From NCBI RefSeq assembly GCF_001949145.1, contig NW_019091390.1, positions 390,710-454,709 on the forward strand: a DNA stretch of 64,000 nt, given 5' to 3'. This stretch comes from Acanthaster planci (taxonomy: Eukaryota > Echinodermata > Asteroidea > Valvatida > Acanthasteridae). A program made the translations under genes and the position numbers. The notes under the pieces are model-generated. The model did not search any database, was not told the DNA's origin, and saw only the letters and a program-made list of their open reading frames with translations. Below are positions 8,376-20,654 of the stretch, in pieces (positions within the stretch are counted from its first letter, which is position 1; each line of letters opens with the position of its first letter).

Positions 8376-11108
8376 CTAACAAAATAGAAAAATGACCACG
8401 CCAATTTCAACCACTGCAGCCAATGGGTATCCTGTCAAGAAATCTCGCTTTCAAAACTCTCACTGCCCGTAGGAACATTTGTGAGGGCTCCAAGACCAAG
8501 GCTGGCACAGAGATCACAGCCTTTGTGAAGTGTCAAACCTAAAACCGGGCCACGGAAGATACTAACACGATTAATTGTGGACACTGAGACTAACGCACAC
8601 CATGACTGCAGTACAATCGGCCAGCCTTAACATCAAGTAAATTTAACTTGTCACCATTATTACATAGTCAGGAGAATTCCATCAAGCTGACACAACCCCA
8701 TGTGCATTGCTCACCTAATCCTGAAGGTCCCGAATGCTTGCAAACTCTTTCCAGTGCGGGGCACTTCTCTCCCAAACTGGACTGGCGCTGTACCTGGTCC
8801 AGAGGGCACCCATCTCTTGCCTTCAAGCGGGGTTGCAGCTGAACTGATCTTCCAGACAGTGTACGATTCCAATCAGTCAAAAGTAAACTAGGAATCTACA
8901 TGTAACCTGCAACAATTAATACCATTACGCGTGAGCACCATCTGTCACTATTTACCGAGGATAACTTGAGGGTACTGACACCACATGATTCCGGGCCAGC
9001 TCCTCACGTAAGCTTGTCTGTTTTGATTTACCATGCGGTCGTTGCATTGCTCAAAGTCTAATAAACTACATTCAATTCACCTGAATGGCCAGTTGCGTCA
9101 CCTGGTAACCCATCCACTCAGCAGTTCCTATGAAGCAGCAGACTCGTGTACTGTCAGAAGGACAATTAATGTGGGGGATCTTAAGGGACCGCAGTCGCAG
9201 CATGCACACCCACAAGGTGGGGTTCCCTGTGTAGAGGGTTTCTGTGCAACACTCCACAAGCAGGCTGAGCTATGCGATCAGTGTTTCTCCTGCCCTGAAC
9301 CTTGGATGCCTGGAGAGCACCTCAAGTATTTGCAGTCCCGGGTCGTTTAGTGCTACGATTGGTAGGTGAAGTGTTTACCCCAATTACCAGTGGTGCATCA
9401 AATACATGTGGATCCCATCCACTTCCCCATCCAAGGCTCCACACCCTAGAAAAATACTGGAAACAAATAATGTTTTTGGCTGCATCTTGAAAAACAAAGA
9501 AAACGCTTGCAGCTCAAGTCTGTAAATACGCTCAAGATAAAAAGCAAAACGAGCAATCTGACAGACTCTGTGCACAAGTGCCCTAGAAACCCCATACACA
9601 AAAAGAGAGGTTGGACCAACTCTGGAATGCCGTGTTCTGCGCTCATAAAGACCCTAGAGCTTAGCACACCTCCAAATGAGAATGAGCGGTGTGCATGTCA
9701 TGCTGTGCGCACGAACACCCATGTGTCTTGCTGTGATGTTGCAGGACTAGGCAAAATTGAAGCAATCTTTGTTTTGCCCATCTTTCTCTTGGGCTATTTC
9801 AGCCGATCAACTGCATTTTATTCAGCGGAAGTGAAATAACTTCTGGACTGAGCGATACATGTACAGAATCATTTAAAATTTTAACACTTTTGAAGGGAAA
9901 ATGAAAAGTACATGTACTTTCTTTGCATCACCATGATGTATTTATGAAAGCAATTTATTATCTGGAGTTCTACCAGCTATTGCTTCATTCTGAACTATTT
10001 TCAAGTAATTTTGAAGGAGTAAATTTGTGATGAGTTAGTGTTAAACAGATTACATTTACAACTGATCTTGGGTCTGGCATGTCTGTACATTTCTTCACTA
10101 AATTCATCATTTCATTCATTGGTGCTATTCAACCGGACAACCAAAGTTGGGCATGCCCCAAGTGGGCATTGCACACAGTTGGGACTATAGACAAAGTTGG
10201 GATGAAACAGATAAAACACTCTTTACTATACAATGAAGAAAAAGTTCCAACCCCGAAGTATATTTTATGATGGATTAGTTGACACTTGTTTATCATTTTA
10301 TTCTTCCTGAGGTAAATATTAAAAAAAAAATCAATCCAGGTGGCCTCCAAAAAGGAAACAGGCTGGATGTTAAACATGATTCTTTTTTCATTCACTTATT
10401 TGACAAAGACAACGAGATGGGCACAGCTGATTGATCTGTGCAAAATCTGTTGACCTCGATACCATCCGACCACCAGAACGGTGTGGTTCGTCATCCGAGT
10501 GCGGCAGGCATGGCAGACAAAGGGCCACACAGTTCTAGAACTGTGTGGTCCGGAACATTCTGGGGGTAGGCCTAGATGCCATCCATCAATCACCATTTCT
10601 TTAATCTAGTTTTCATCATGGTCACGACCGTGTGTGATTAGCAGTCATAAGGTTATAAGATTTTGTCTAGGATCAACCAACTGAATGATCATGATAATTA
10701 AGTGCAATAAACCACATAGTCTATCCACCACTGCCCACTGATCATGTCTATCATACATGATGTAGGCCTCAGGCAAAACTGGGGTGGAAGGACATAAAAA
10801 AGTAATTATGTATCACTTATCACAATTTTCATCACGTCATGAACACCCACAAATTTGAAAGCTTTTCTTAATGTTAACATAAAAGTTAAGACCTGTTCTT
10901 CCTACACAAAATCGCCCCCTAGTTTTATCGTATTCATGCTATTCCGGCTAAAATCCCCCTTAAATTTGACAAGTAACCTTCCCTTTTTTGAAACTCAATG
11001 ATAGCCAGACTAACGTTAGGCCAACGTTGTAGGCCTAATTCGAATATTCCAGCAATGGTGAGTAGGCCTATAACTTTAAAAACTAACCCGAAGAGGCGCC
11101 TCACTCAC
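8376..11108. other. Upstream intron or leader region of TTLL7
   Basis: This 2.7-kb stretch separates the start-codon exon from the mini-exon at 11109-11140. It contains a 24-bp perfect palindrome (10525-10548) and AAAGTACATGTACTTT near 9906. No convincing exon was recognised in it. Confidence 0.5.
10525..10548. repeat. 24-bp perfect palindrome
   Basis: The sequence ccacacagttct followed immediately by agaactgtgtgg is a perfect inverted repeat with no spacer. The centre TTCTAGAA is an 8-bp palindrome. It could be a cruciform-prone site, a fragment of a fold-back element or a dimeric protein-binding site. Confidence 0.95.
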
Positions 11109-11140
11109 GTCAGAAGTTCCCAGTCAACTTCCTCGTCCAT
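11109..11140 (-). CDS. Candidate first-exon coding start (MDEEVDWELL...), probable alternative TTLL7 5' exon
   Basis: The ATG at 11140-11138 opens MDEEVDWELL and is followed by a consensus donor CTGAC|GTGAGTGA. It ends in phase 2. Joining it to the acceptor before exon 1 (8375) would put the known start out of frame. Joining it to TTLL7 exon 2 (6932) is in frame and reads ...ELLT-FLFWSD. The short acidic peptide resembles the D/E-rich stretch before the [LY]-x-W-x-D motif of TTLLs. It may instead be an upstream ORF or the first exon of another gene. Confidence 0.4.
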
Positions 11141-11500
11141 CTTGAAACGCACAGTTTAACCTGAAACCAATCGAAACCGGCAACAATAAATGTATGCAGT
11201 ACTTAAATGTAAACACCCGAACAATACAGTCGATGCACCATTCACATAGCCAGTGCAGTGGTACGCATTAATGAGGATACGGTACACGCGTCGCACATAC
11301 ACAAAAACATGTCTGGCCTCGATCGACGAAGACCAGACCAAACGTACGTAGCAGTACGTGCCGGTGAAAACTGATCACGTGACTTCCCATAGATACGAAC
11401 AGGTGATTTTCGGTTGATGGTTACCAGGCTGGTACCGTACATGCTGCATTTGAGAGGCGGGAATCGTCCCCCACGAGCGCGCTCGAGCACATAACGGTGC
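11141..11500 (-). promoter_or_regulatory. Probable TTLL7 promoter region
   Basis: Just upstream of the candidate first exon the DNA becomes GC-richer than its surroundings. It carries a perfect TCACGTGA E-box (11374-11381), a GAGGCGGG GC-box-like word (about 11455) and several CpG-rich words such as gcgcgctcgag. No TATA box is placed. The assignment is inferred from position and composition. Confidence 0.4.
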
Positions 11501-13870
11501 AAGCTTTGCCGTTTTGTCACATTAAGAAACTTGTATCCATGTGCAGTCAAGAGTAATAGCTTTTCTTGAATAAAATAATGCAATGAGAATTGTTTTAAAC
11601 GATTTCGATTGTGTATTAAGTTTGTGGATTAACCACAGAGTTGCATCCAACTCAGTGGGACTCACAAATTATTTCAGAAGAACCCACAAAATGCAAAAAT
11701 ACAGACTACATAAACATTTAACACAAGAAAGAGGGTGTTCCCTTTCCATTGCAGTATTGATTTTGAATTTCTCCTCCACCAGGGTATACATTTTCTATGG
11801 CGTATGGAGGCACATTCCCAGAGGTGGTAGCAAGTCAGTTTTTTGCATGAGTTCAAGGCAAGTCACAAGTCATTTGGTCCAGTCACAAGTCAAGTCACGA
11901 GTCATTATTATCACAGGTCAACTCCGTCGTGTGGTCACTAAATAAAATGCCCCATTTAAATGCAACAGCGCCCTCATGCACGTGTCAGAGAGACAGATTT
12001 CCGATTCACTGTCTACTTGCTAGCTCTGTGATTGATATCAATAATTATAGAAAGGGTATTCATGACCAAAAATCCAATAAAAAGAAGACTTGGATACCAG
12101 TTTCTTAAAGTAACAAAAAACCTCATTTTCAGTCTTCTCTTTCCAATAATCAACAGGTACTGAGTTCATAATAGACCGTTGTCTAATTGTCTATGCACTC
12201 TCTTTTGGGGTGGGGTCATCCGAATCTCGTCTTCGGTGTACCTAGCTCCTGAAGTTTATTCTCTTCGCCGTCCCATTCCCAAATTTATGAACATGCACGC
12301 CCATACATAGTCATGCCAACCACGTTTATTATTTTTTTTTATATATGACAGGGACTGATCCGGGAATTTTTCCACAGTGGGGGTCAGGCCGAAGATTTCT
12401 TGTCTCATTTTTGCGGATAAGCAGAAACAATGATGAAAAATTATACATGACTGATATTGTTTACAGTGGTATTGGCGCACTTAATTTAGTTAGTTTTTAG
12501 TATTTTCCCCTTCAGAGCGGGGTCAACCTCCCCGGACCTGCGCCTGCACGATAAAATCTCCTGTTTAGAAACGGCTTGAAATGTCTACTCAAGTATTCGA
12601 AAATGGCGTTCAACACATGTATGACATTTTTCCCCCAAGAATTGTGGTTTACTTCATCTCTTTTTAAAATTTTAAATTACCAATTACTGTAATTTATGAC
12701 CGTTGGGAAGTAGTGACTGTTACGGCTGTTATCACTATCAGATTTGTTAAAATCACAAAAGGTACAAAAGGTGAAGGGTGGGACTATGGTTGATTTTTCC
12801 CCAAATGTCACACGGATTAAGTCTTAAAACATTAATACACTGGATGCTCTTGTGAAAAAAGTTCATTTTTATTGTGATGGTATTTGGATTAAAAAAAAGT
12901 TGCACAAGTCACACACGTTTGCACAGCACAGTCACACAAGTTTGATGCATGATAAGACCATAGTGCAAGGAAACAGGCGCACAAACCTAAACTTTTCCGT
13001 CAGTTCTGCTCGCCAATCAACGGTCTTATCGGGCTTGTACCAGTAGCAGGTGTTTTTTTTTCCAGACCCTGTGCTATATCTAGACGTTTGATGCTGCAGT
13101 ATGCAATCTGGAACAATTAACTGGTATTCCGCACCATTTACGTTACTAACCCGCGTTCCCATTGAGCGTATACCAGTCTGCTGGTTGACAGGTTGTTACA
13201 TGAAGTTCGGAGAAGAATTCAAAGAAGTACCAAAAGTCATTCTATCGTTATGTGTTCGGCAGGTGGCTACCCGTAATGGAATTCTTGCCGAAAACTATCA
13301 AATTGTTGTGATTTCCCTGGACCCACTTCTTCCACTGTAATGGAGCACATACACTGAGGTTTATGGTAGCGTCTAAGGGGTAAGTGTTGCTGTCGAGAAA
13401 ACTTTACTTTCTTGTGAGCTGGAATTGCTGGTCGTCGAAGCATGAAGGTTTGCATGTGTGGCGGTACTTGCACCGCATGCAGTGTGATGTTGTGTGTGGA
13501 ACCGCGCGTGGTGTACGTGTTCTACTGCATGTACAGTACAGTGTATGTATCAAGACCGTGGAGATAGGAAAATAATGCATCGTTTGATATCAGTTGCTGA
13601 CCAGTGTGGCTTTACCATCTTTTGCATCTGTTGGGTTTCCACCTAAGGCAGTGTATTGTCTGATTGTTTTTGTCTAAGAGAATTGCATAACTGACTTAAA
13701 ATCAAAAGTTGGTTGAAATGAAGAACTTTCAAACACATTTACCTTAGGCCTGCCTGCATGTACATGTATTTACACATGTATAACTCCAGGGGGAAATGTG
13801 CTATTCACATATACAAATGCTGTAGGTTTGAAAGCTATTTCAGTGACCAAAGTTTTTTTTTTCAAAAATT
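11501..13870. other. Intergenic, nothing recognised
   Basis: AT-rich sequence with homopolymer runs; the ORFs are short and without recognisable domains. It lies between the two divergent genes. Confidence 0.6.
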
Positions 13871-13879
13871 AAAAACTTG

Positions 13880-13981
13880 GGAAAAAATGTTGCATCCTGA
13901 CTCCACTTCTGCAGTTGTGTACAAAGTCTATAGGGAGTGAAGAGAACATGGAAAAAATGTTGCATCCCGACTCCACTTTTC
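13880..13981. repeat. Two direct copies of a 30-bp word
   Basis: The word ggaaaaaatgttgcatcc followed by gactccac appears at about 13880 and again at about 13951, 71 bp apart, with one or two changes. This is a small local duplication of unknown significance. Confidence 0.75.
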
Positions 13982-16900
13982 TCATCATATATCACCTCAA
14001 CAAAAGTCAGTCATTACAGAAATGCTGGAAAGACACGAATTATGAACTGAGAAACATTTGTTGATGTTGTTGGGAAATACTCAGAAAATTCTCTTGGAAA
14101 ATAGGTTGCGTCCACAGATCATCAAATTTTCCCCCCAGTTTTAATTATTGGAATCAAACTTAGAAAATAATAACGCAGTTAATTTTCTTAACCCAGGACT
14201 TTGCTGAGATTCCACATTTTGGTTGTGTACAAACTTTGAAGAATAATTAATTTATTTTGAAGAGCTTATAGTTCGCAAAATTAATTCTTTTATTATTTCT
14301 GCATACAAACAATCGACTGGTTAATAAACTTCACTTGTTTTCTCGTAAGTATAAATTGCAACAGATCAAGTGTCTTGAAATCAACTATGGAGTTTTCAAA
14401 TGTCAGTTACATGAATTGGGTGTTCAATTAGACAAAACATCGTAAAAGACAGCAGAAGTTGTTGAATTGAACATTTATTCCTACATTCTCTTTTGCTTGC
14501 TTTGTTCCCCAAAGGACCTTGCTTTTTTTAATACCGAATTGGCCCATTTGTTTCTGGGTACTAATTGGGTAAGTAACAGGTAGGGGATACATGTATTTGA
14601 ATCAGGATTTTGAGCCATCAAAAATGGGCGTTACCTATGTGGAGAAATTTCTAAAATTACCTGGTTTTTTTTTTGTTGATAAAATAACTTTTCTGTAACC
14701 TTTGCTTTATTTTCTATAAAAGTTGAATCCATCAGTTTCATGTTCATTGAATGTGGTGAACAGGTTATTCTGTTCAGTTCGGGGCTAGGTGACTTTGTCC
14801 GTCCCTGTTATATCTGACCAGTGTAATTTGACATGGGATATATCATTGAAATTGACTTCAACTGTTTTTATTTGTTTGGCAGGTGACTTGCATTACTTAA
14901 TCACTCTTGAATTTAAAGAATGTTTTCTAAACTTACAAACTCACACATGCCACATAGGAAAAGAATAGGATATGGAAAAAGAAAATCGGACTCCAAATTT
15001 CTAGAATGACCCATTTTCATCAGCAGGTCATTTCAAATGTGAAAACCTAAGATTGGATTGGTAATAAAAGAAATAGATTGAAAAATATTTCAAAGGCAAG
15101 AGGAGCTCTGAGAGTAATATTACGTATTTAGTTTAGGCAGATTGTATGCTCCGACACATGGTTCCACTGTGACTACATAGTACATACAGTAAGCTTACCG
15201 TACATACCAAAACGGTTTCGTCCACATTCACTCAATGAAATTTGTCCAAGCAGTTCTCATGAGTGAGGATAAAAGGGTAGCAGAAATTTGATTTCTCTTA
15301 GATATACAGAATCAACATGCCAAAAACCTCTCTTTGTCATGACCAAAGCTATCAGAAGAACTTTTGGGGGTTGAGCAGAATCCTACCTGCCTGCCTGCCA
15401 CATGCTCTGCCCTGTCACAAACAACTGGGAATTCGAACTTAGGGTCAATGTCACTAGGTGTCCCAAAACATGCTGGGCTTGTGGGCAGACAGAAGCTTTA
15501 AAGGAGCAACAGAAACACGGCACAAAGAAGGGAGGGGGGGTTTCTGTCTCTGAGGCTGGCATTGCCCGAGAGCAAGACTGCTATGTTTGAGCACCGGATA
15601 GGCTTTCTTCTAAGTGACAGCGTCATCCATTTATGAATCATCACCACCTGTACCCTGCTTCTAAAGTCCATGCTGTGGACTTTCTGGTTTAAAACTCAAT
15701 TAGATGATGGTTACGTGCATACTTTTTTCTAGTGTGAACAATCTGCGTAACTTTCCTCTCGACTATTTTTTCAGTCTAGTGGAGTAGGACTTGTGAAAGG
15801 ATTTGTTGAAGCCCTTGTGATGGACTGTACTGCAACACAGGTGTGGTGGTTACTTTTGCCTTCAAATGTCTACCCAGTAAATCATACCAGATGCCAGTCC
15901 AAATTAATTGTTCTTGAGATGATAAAGTCCAGTGTAACTACCGGAGATGAACCTGCAGGGAAAACCATGAGAGTACACAAACCAGTGTACCACAGCTAAG
16001 CTTTCTATAGTGTGGTGACTGCTGATCAGCTGACACAAAATATTGTGAGGAAATTCAAGTACAAGTATCGTGAATCAACCGAACTGAATCCATGTGTATG
16101 AACTCAGGGGGTCTTATCTTTGAATTCTTACACTTGCTGGGGGAAGGCTATAGGTTGCCTTGTTTCAACAGTGGATTAGATTACTTTCAAATTAACCTGT
16201 GCAGGTGTACACACCTCATGATGTTTCTGGCAGTAGTAGCTAAGTTATGGTTACATATACATGTATGAGCAAAGCACGTACATGGTCCATAGTTCTGCAA
16301 GTGGTTAATTCGTGTTGGTGAAATGAATTTGTCAGGCCAATATTTTTTCTTTTTCAACTGGGGGAAACATCATTGTAGTATGAATAATCAACTCCTGTTA
16401 TTAAAAAATGCAAGACTCTTGTGAAATCCCACACATGTAATTGTGTACTCACAGTTGAACTTGACAACTGCTTGTGGGTTGTTTTTTTTTTGATAAATGG
16501 CGAAGAGATGCATTTCGGATGATGAATTGGTAAGGTCTGTTTGGTGGCCCCTTTAACTGTCGGATTGCATTCCGGTTGTCATTGGATATGCAGTTTGAGC
16601 TTTGATCAATCAGCGTGAATAACTTCCTGGTTGAGTGCCGATTTCCAGATTCCCAACGTTTACTTTTATTCTGTATCTGATCTCAGTCAGAGATCAGCGG
16701 CAACAGAATCATGATGTGTGCAGTGTTCCTGAAAAGAAAGAGAAAACACAATGAAACAACCTGTTGTTGGCGTAGTGGTTTCTCTTACTTGCTCAAATCT
16801 GGTAGAATGACTGTTCGGTATGTAGGCAGTGTAGACACGCCTTACAAGTATACATGTATGCACATGCACATATCAGGTCTAAATGAAGGATTTGTTGAGG

Positions 16901-18117
16901 TAACTCTAGTATTCTATAGCATTTGTGCATCAAAGATAGTTACTGGTTGTCGGTTTGGCATATCGTAAACTGAAGCCACATTACGTGCTGTACGTAAAGG
17001 CCATTGGTGCTGACTTCATATCATTCTCGTTCCAATGTAAAAATGGGTTTAGGGTACAGTTGTGAGACTCTGATCTCAGCTCTGAATGTTTCGCTAGTGC
17101 TGTTCACTTTCTTGTGTCGTTTGATAAATTAAATCCGAATGAAGCAATCTGAAGAGGGGGAAAGAAGACAAAGCCGAGTGCAACAAGCAGACCCTCAGCA
17201 GTCGGTGTATGTTTCCCCGGTGATAATGGAATGCTCAACCATGTTCTATAAAAATCTCTTAAGCATGGAATCTAATTAATCATGTGCGCCTGGCGACGCT
17301 GCCTTTTTCCCCCCCGAGATGTTCTCTGATTGTGTCCAAAGTGAGTAAACACCCTCAAAATGGGAGGCAACACTCAAGGTGTAATTGTTGGGCCGATATG
17401 AAACACCATTTTTGGCATCTGGTCTTTTGTGCCCGAACTCTGATCGGGGCTGGTCCAGTGTTGTTCTTACGTGACCCCGGGACAATAAGGGTTTGACTTT
17501 TAATTGAGCCGGGCTGGTATGTCTGCGCACATGACACCGATCCACGACCAAAGTTCAGGACTTGCACCTCGTACAAGCTCTTCACGCTTGTTCAAAACAG
17601 ACCAGTGATCAGCTTGATTTATTGTTGCTTTCAGAGACCAGCATTAACAGTCTCACGGTCATCTAGGCAAAAAAGTTGCATGTACATGCAGCAATTGCAT
17701 CTGCATTGTAAATGACATTAGTGCAGAACTTTGGAACCATTTTCTCGCCCTCAGGAAGAAGGAGATACATTTCAAGTGCTTTTTTTTTTTCAGTGCCGAA
17801 AATGGTAAACATCACCCAACACAAGGAAACAAAGCAGAACCGGTACACGTACACCAGTGGATGGCCTTTAGAGTTAGAACCCCTCTTGCATAAAGGGTTA
17901 ATAAAAGTGGCAGACAACCTTTCTCTGTCGATGCGTGTGCGAATGAAAATGCCTAAACTCTTTTATAAACACTGACAAGGGCCAAAAAGTACGAAACACG
18001 AGAAAGGCTGAAAAATTAGATGCAGGTAATCTCAACTTTGTGGTTGTGTACGTCTGTATCTGTGGTGTGTAAAGGTGTATAAATTATGCGAAAAAAAGTA
18101 TTTTTTTTGAAATCGTA
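13982..18117. other. Intergenic, nothing recognised
   Basis: AT-rich sequence with scattered ACATGT words (for example near 16255 and 16850). No ORF shows a recognisable domain, and no tRNA or long terminal repeat was seen. Confidence 0.55.
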
Positions 18118-18159
18118 ATGCATGTGTTGTCTGGTATGCCAGGAACAATACATCAGCAG

Positions 18160-18400
18160 TCACCGGCGGCAGAACCGGGGGGGAAAAAGAGGGGGGCTGG
18201 AGGGCCATTGCCCCCAACCTTTAAAGAGGTAGTTTTTTTGCCCTCCCACTTTATATATATAATAGGCCTAGCAGCCGTTGGAGGTACAGGTACATTGCAA
18301 CTTCATCATTGTATTCTTTTCAGTCTAATGACTGGGCCTTGCCCCCTCCCCCCACCCCCACTTTTAAAACTGTTCCGTCCCCTGCTGTCAGCAATTGGTT
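18160..18400 (+). repeat. Dispersed G/C-run repeat (degenerate copy)
   Basis: It contains tgactgggccttgccccctc and ends with a form of cttttaaaactgttccgtcc, which matches the end of the better copy at 25060-25230 (tttgaaaatcgttccgtcc). Runs of G and C are part of the family. Confidence 0.55.
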
Positions 18401-19799
18401 GGTAGCAATTGGCTCTGTTCCTGCCGGATTTTCTTTCTGGAAGAGGGGGATGCTGCCTTAATTAGTGCAAATCAGGCAGCCCTACCTAGGCTGAGGCCTG
18501 TGGACCTGGGCAGAAGCTGGTAACCCAATCTTTGGGTGTGTGCTAGTTTAGTCCAGTGGCCCATGCGTGATGGGGGATACTGGCAGGTCAGATTGGAAGC
18601 TCATTGGCATTCTTTGCCCTGGGTGATGTTTTTAAAGGGATCGAAGGATTTACAGTTGTTGTCATCTGTAGATTTTTGAATCACATCTTCTCCTATTCTT
18701 CTAAAGGTTACTTTTGCAACACTTATAGATAGGCCAGTTTCTTCTTGTTTGATCGTTTTAAAGTTGTCCACCCCTGCATGAACATGTACGCTTGGCCTAT
18801 GTACATTCAATCCATTAGTGGCAGGTGCACTGCATACACATGTACTGATATTTTTAATCTTCATTTTCAGGCTGTGTCGCCCTTACAGTTTGAAACTTAT
18901 GTGGTGTAATGTATTACATTTGGAAAGTCAGTTTTCTATAGCTACATGTACATGTACCATAGTTGAAGTTGGCTCGTATGTTTCTCAGAGTAGGGTATGA
19001 ATTGCTCTGTGCATGGAGGAATAACACACATCTCCATGCTCTGTGGTACGTGGAAGTGTGCCTGAACCATGTAGTGATACAGCCAAAGAGGTTTGCTTAC
19101 TGCCTGTGATAACGCTAAAGCACATGTGTACATGTACAGGAATTCCAGGCATTATGTAATCCACTTAGCCAAGGGCAAGTTCTTTGTGTTGGAAAAGAAA
19201 AGGCATTCGTCCTTGGGCCCTTTAGGATTTCTTTGAATTACATTATAAGTTGGACTGCGCATGCAGGAAGAATTGAACAGGTACATACCCTGTGATTGTT
19301 GATAGGCAACCTGTGTTTGCTTACTCACTGGAGCTGTATGGGTTGTTTCGGTTTACTTGGAAGTGTAAACAAGAAAAAAAAGTGACTCATAACTCTGTTG
19401 CTGGCACATACTCTGATTTTATTTGGTTTACTTCTTTTTCATTTGTGTACACAGTTTTCACAGTACAGTATTATGTTACTGATTTGTGTGTTTACATTGG
19501 AGATTTGGTCTTTGGAATGTACACCTGCATGTAGATTGGAAATCAAAAGTACAAATGATTTGTAGAGGTCTACTTTATTTTCAAGTAATATTTTCCCAGA
19601 ACCCTTTGTCTTGAGCATTGATCACCCATCCAGTTCCCCAGTGTGCATTGTGCAGTATACCCCATAGGAGATTACCCGCCCATAGCATATAACTGTCCCA
19701 GGCACAATGTGAATGCAGGGACACTAATGGGACACGTTTTGATGACCCGCACCATGAACTTGTGCCATCTTTGGTTATTAGTTAAGTGTTGTCACGACT

Positions 19800-19917
19800 T
19801 GGTTATGCCTCCGTGATGTCGTTGTTCCAACGAAACGAGAACCGAAGGTTGGAGTTGGTTCAGCACTAGTTAAAAATGGCGGAAAATAAACTGTCAATTT
19901 TGGTCTCAACGAATTTT
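19800..19917 (+). other. Candidate 5' exon of the GLIS gene with an upstream ORF
   Basis: An ATG in good context (aaaATGGCG, 19876) opens MAENKLSILVSTNF and runs straight into a consensus donor TTTT|GTAAGT (19918). Spliced to the acceptor at 23922 it gains two codons and stops (GAG GAT TAA), ending nine bases before the GLIS ATG. It would therefore be a 16-codon upstream ORF in the same frame as the main ORF. The 5' limit is unknown. The assignment is by splice logic only. Confidence 0.4.
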
Positions 19918-20329
19918 GTAAGTTCAGAATGCATTCTCTAATTTCCAAGCATGGTAAATTAATGTAAATTATCTATCAAGCACTTACAAACAGTTTGAAA
20001 TCAATTTCAGTGATATTTCCATGTCAAATTACACAGGTCAGGTGTAACCGGGACACAAACATGTCACACTTTTGGACCCCAGATTTATAGACTGACCCTG
20101 GTTTCAAAATTTGTTGTTACATACAGCGAATCAAAGAGACATTTTTTCAACAAGTATACATGTGAAAAGAGGGAACAGCACTGGAGAGAAACATGCCAAA
20201 TATTAAGTAAAAATGATGTCCATCAACGGTTATGTCTGCTTCCTTGCACTTGCATCTGTCAGATGACGTAACGGTCCGTTTCTGATTCATCAGTTTTTGT
20301 GGGCCGCCCTTATTGCTTTTATCTCACAA

Positions 20330-20654
20330 ACGGGTTTGTGGTTAGGGGGCGCCAAAGCACGTCCCAGAGTCTTGGCTGGATTACATTTTCTGGTAATGAA
20401 ACCAAGGATTCCTCAAAAGTGCCCCAGGCACTGTAGCTCGCAAGCCTGAAGAAACCTGTAGAGAGGAGACAAGGAGAAGAAGTTATAGTTTTGGTGGTGG
20501 GAGGAAATCCCCAGAGGAATATTCTGGATGAACCCCATGAAATCAGGTGGGACTGAAAACCCAATCCACATGAGGACCGAGCCGGGAATCGAACCTGGAC
20601 TGCAGGGGTTCAAGGCAAAGATAGAAGTCCTCCGCCAACCTGACTCCACGACCT
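20330..20654 (-). mobile_element. tRNA-derived SINE, about 320 bp
   Basis: Read on the minus strand, the 5' end is tRNA-like: a perfect B-box GGTTCGATTCC (20595-20585) lies about 60 bp from a GTCGTGGAGTCAGG head. A body with ccaccaccaaaactataac and a tail containing the complement of gaaaccaaggattcctcaa follow. The tail recurs at 62046. The ORFs over it are by-products of the element. Confidence 0.75.

Noticed and set aside
7996-8379. 127-codon plus-strand ORF
   Set aside because: It lies antisense to TTLL7 exon 1 and mirrors its lysine- and glutamate-rich codons; no domain of its own.
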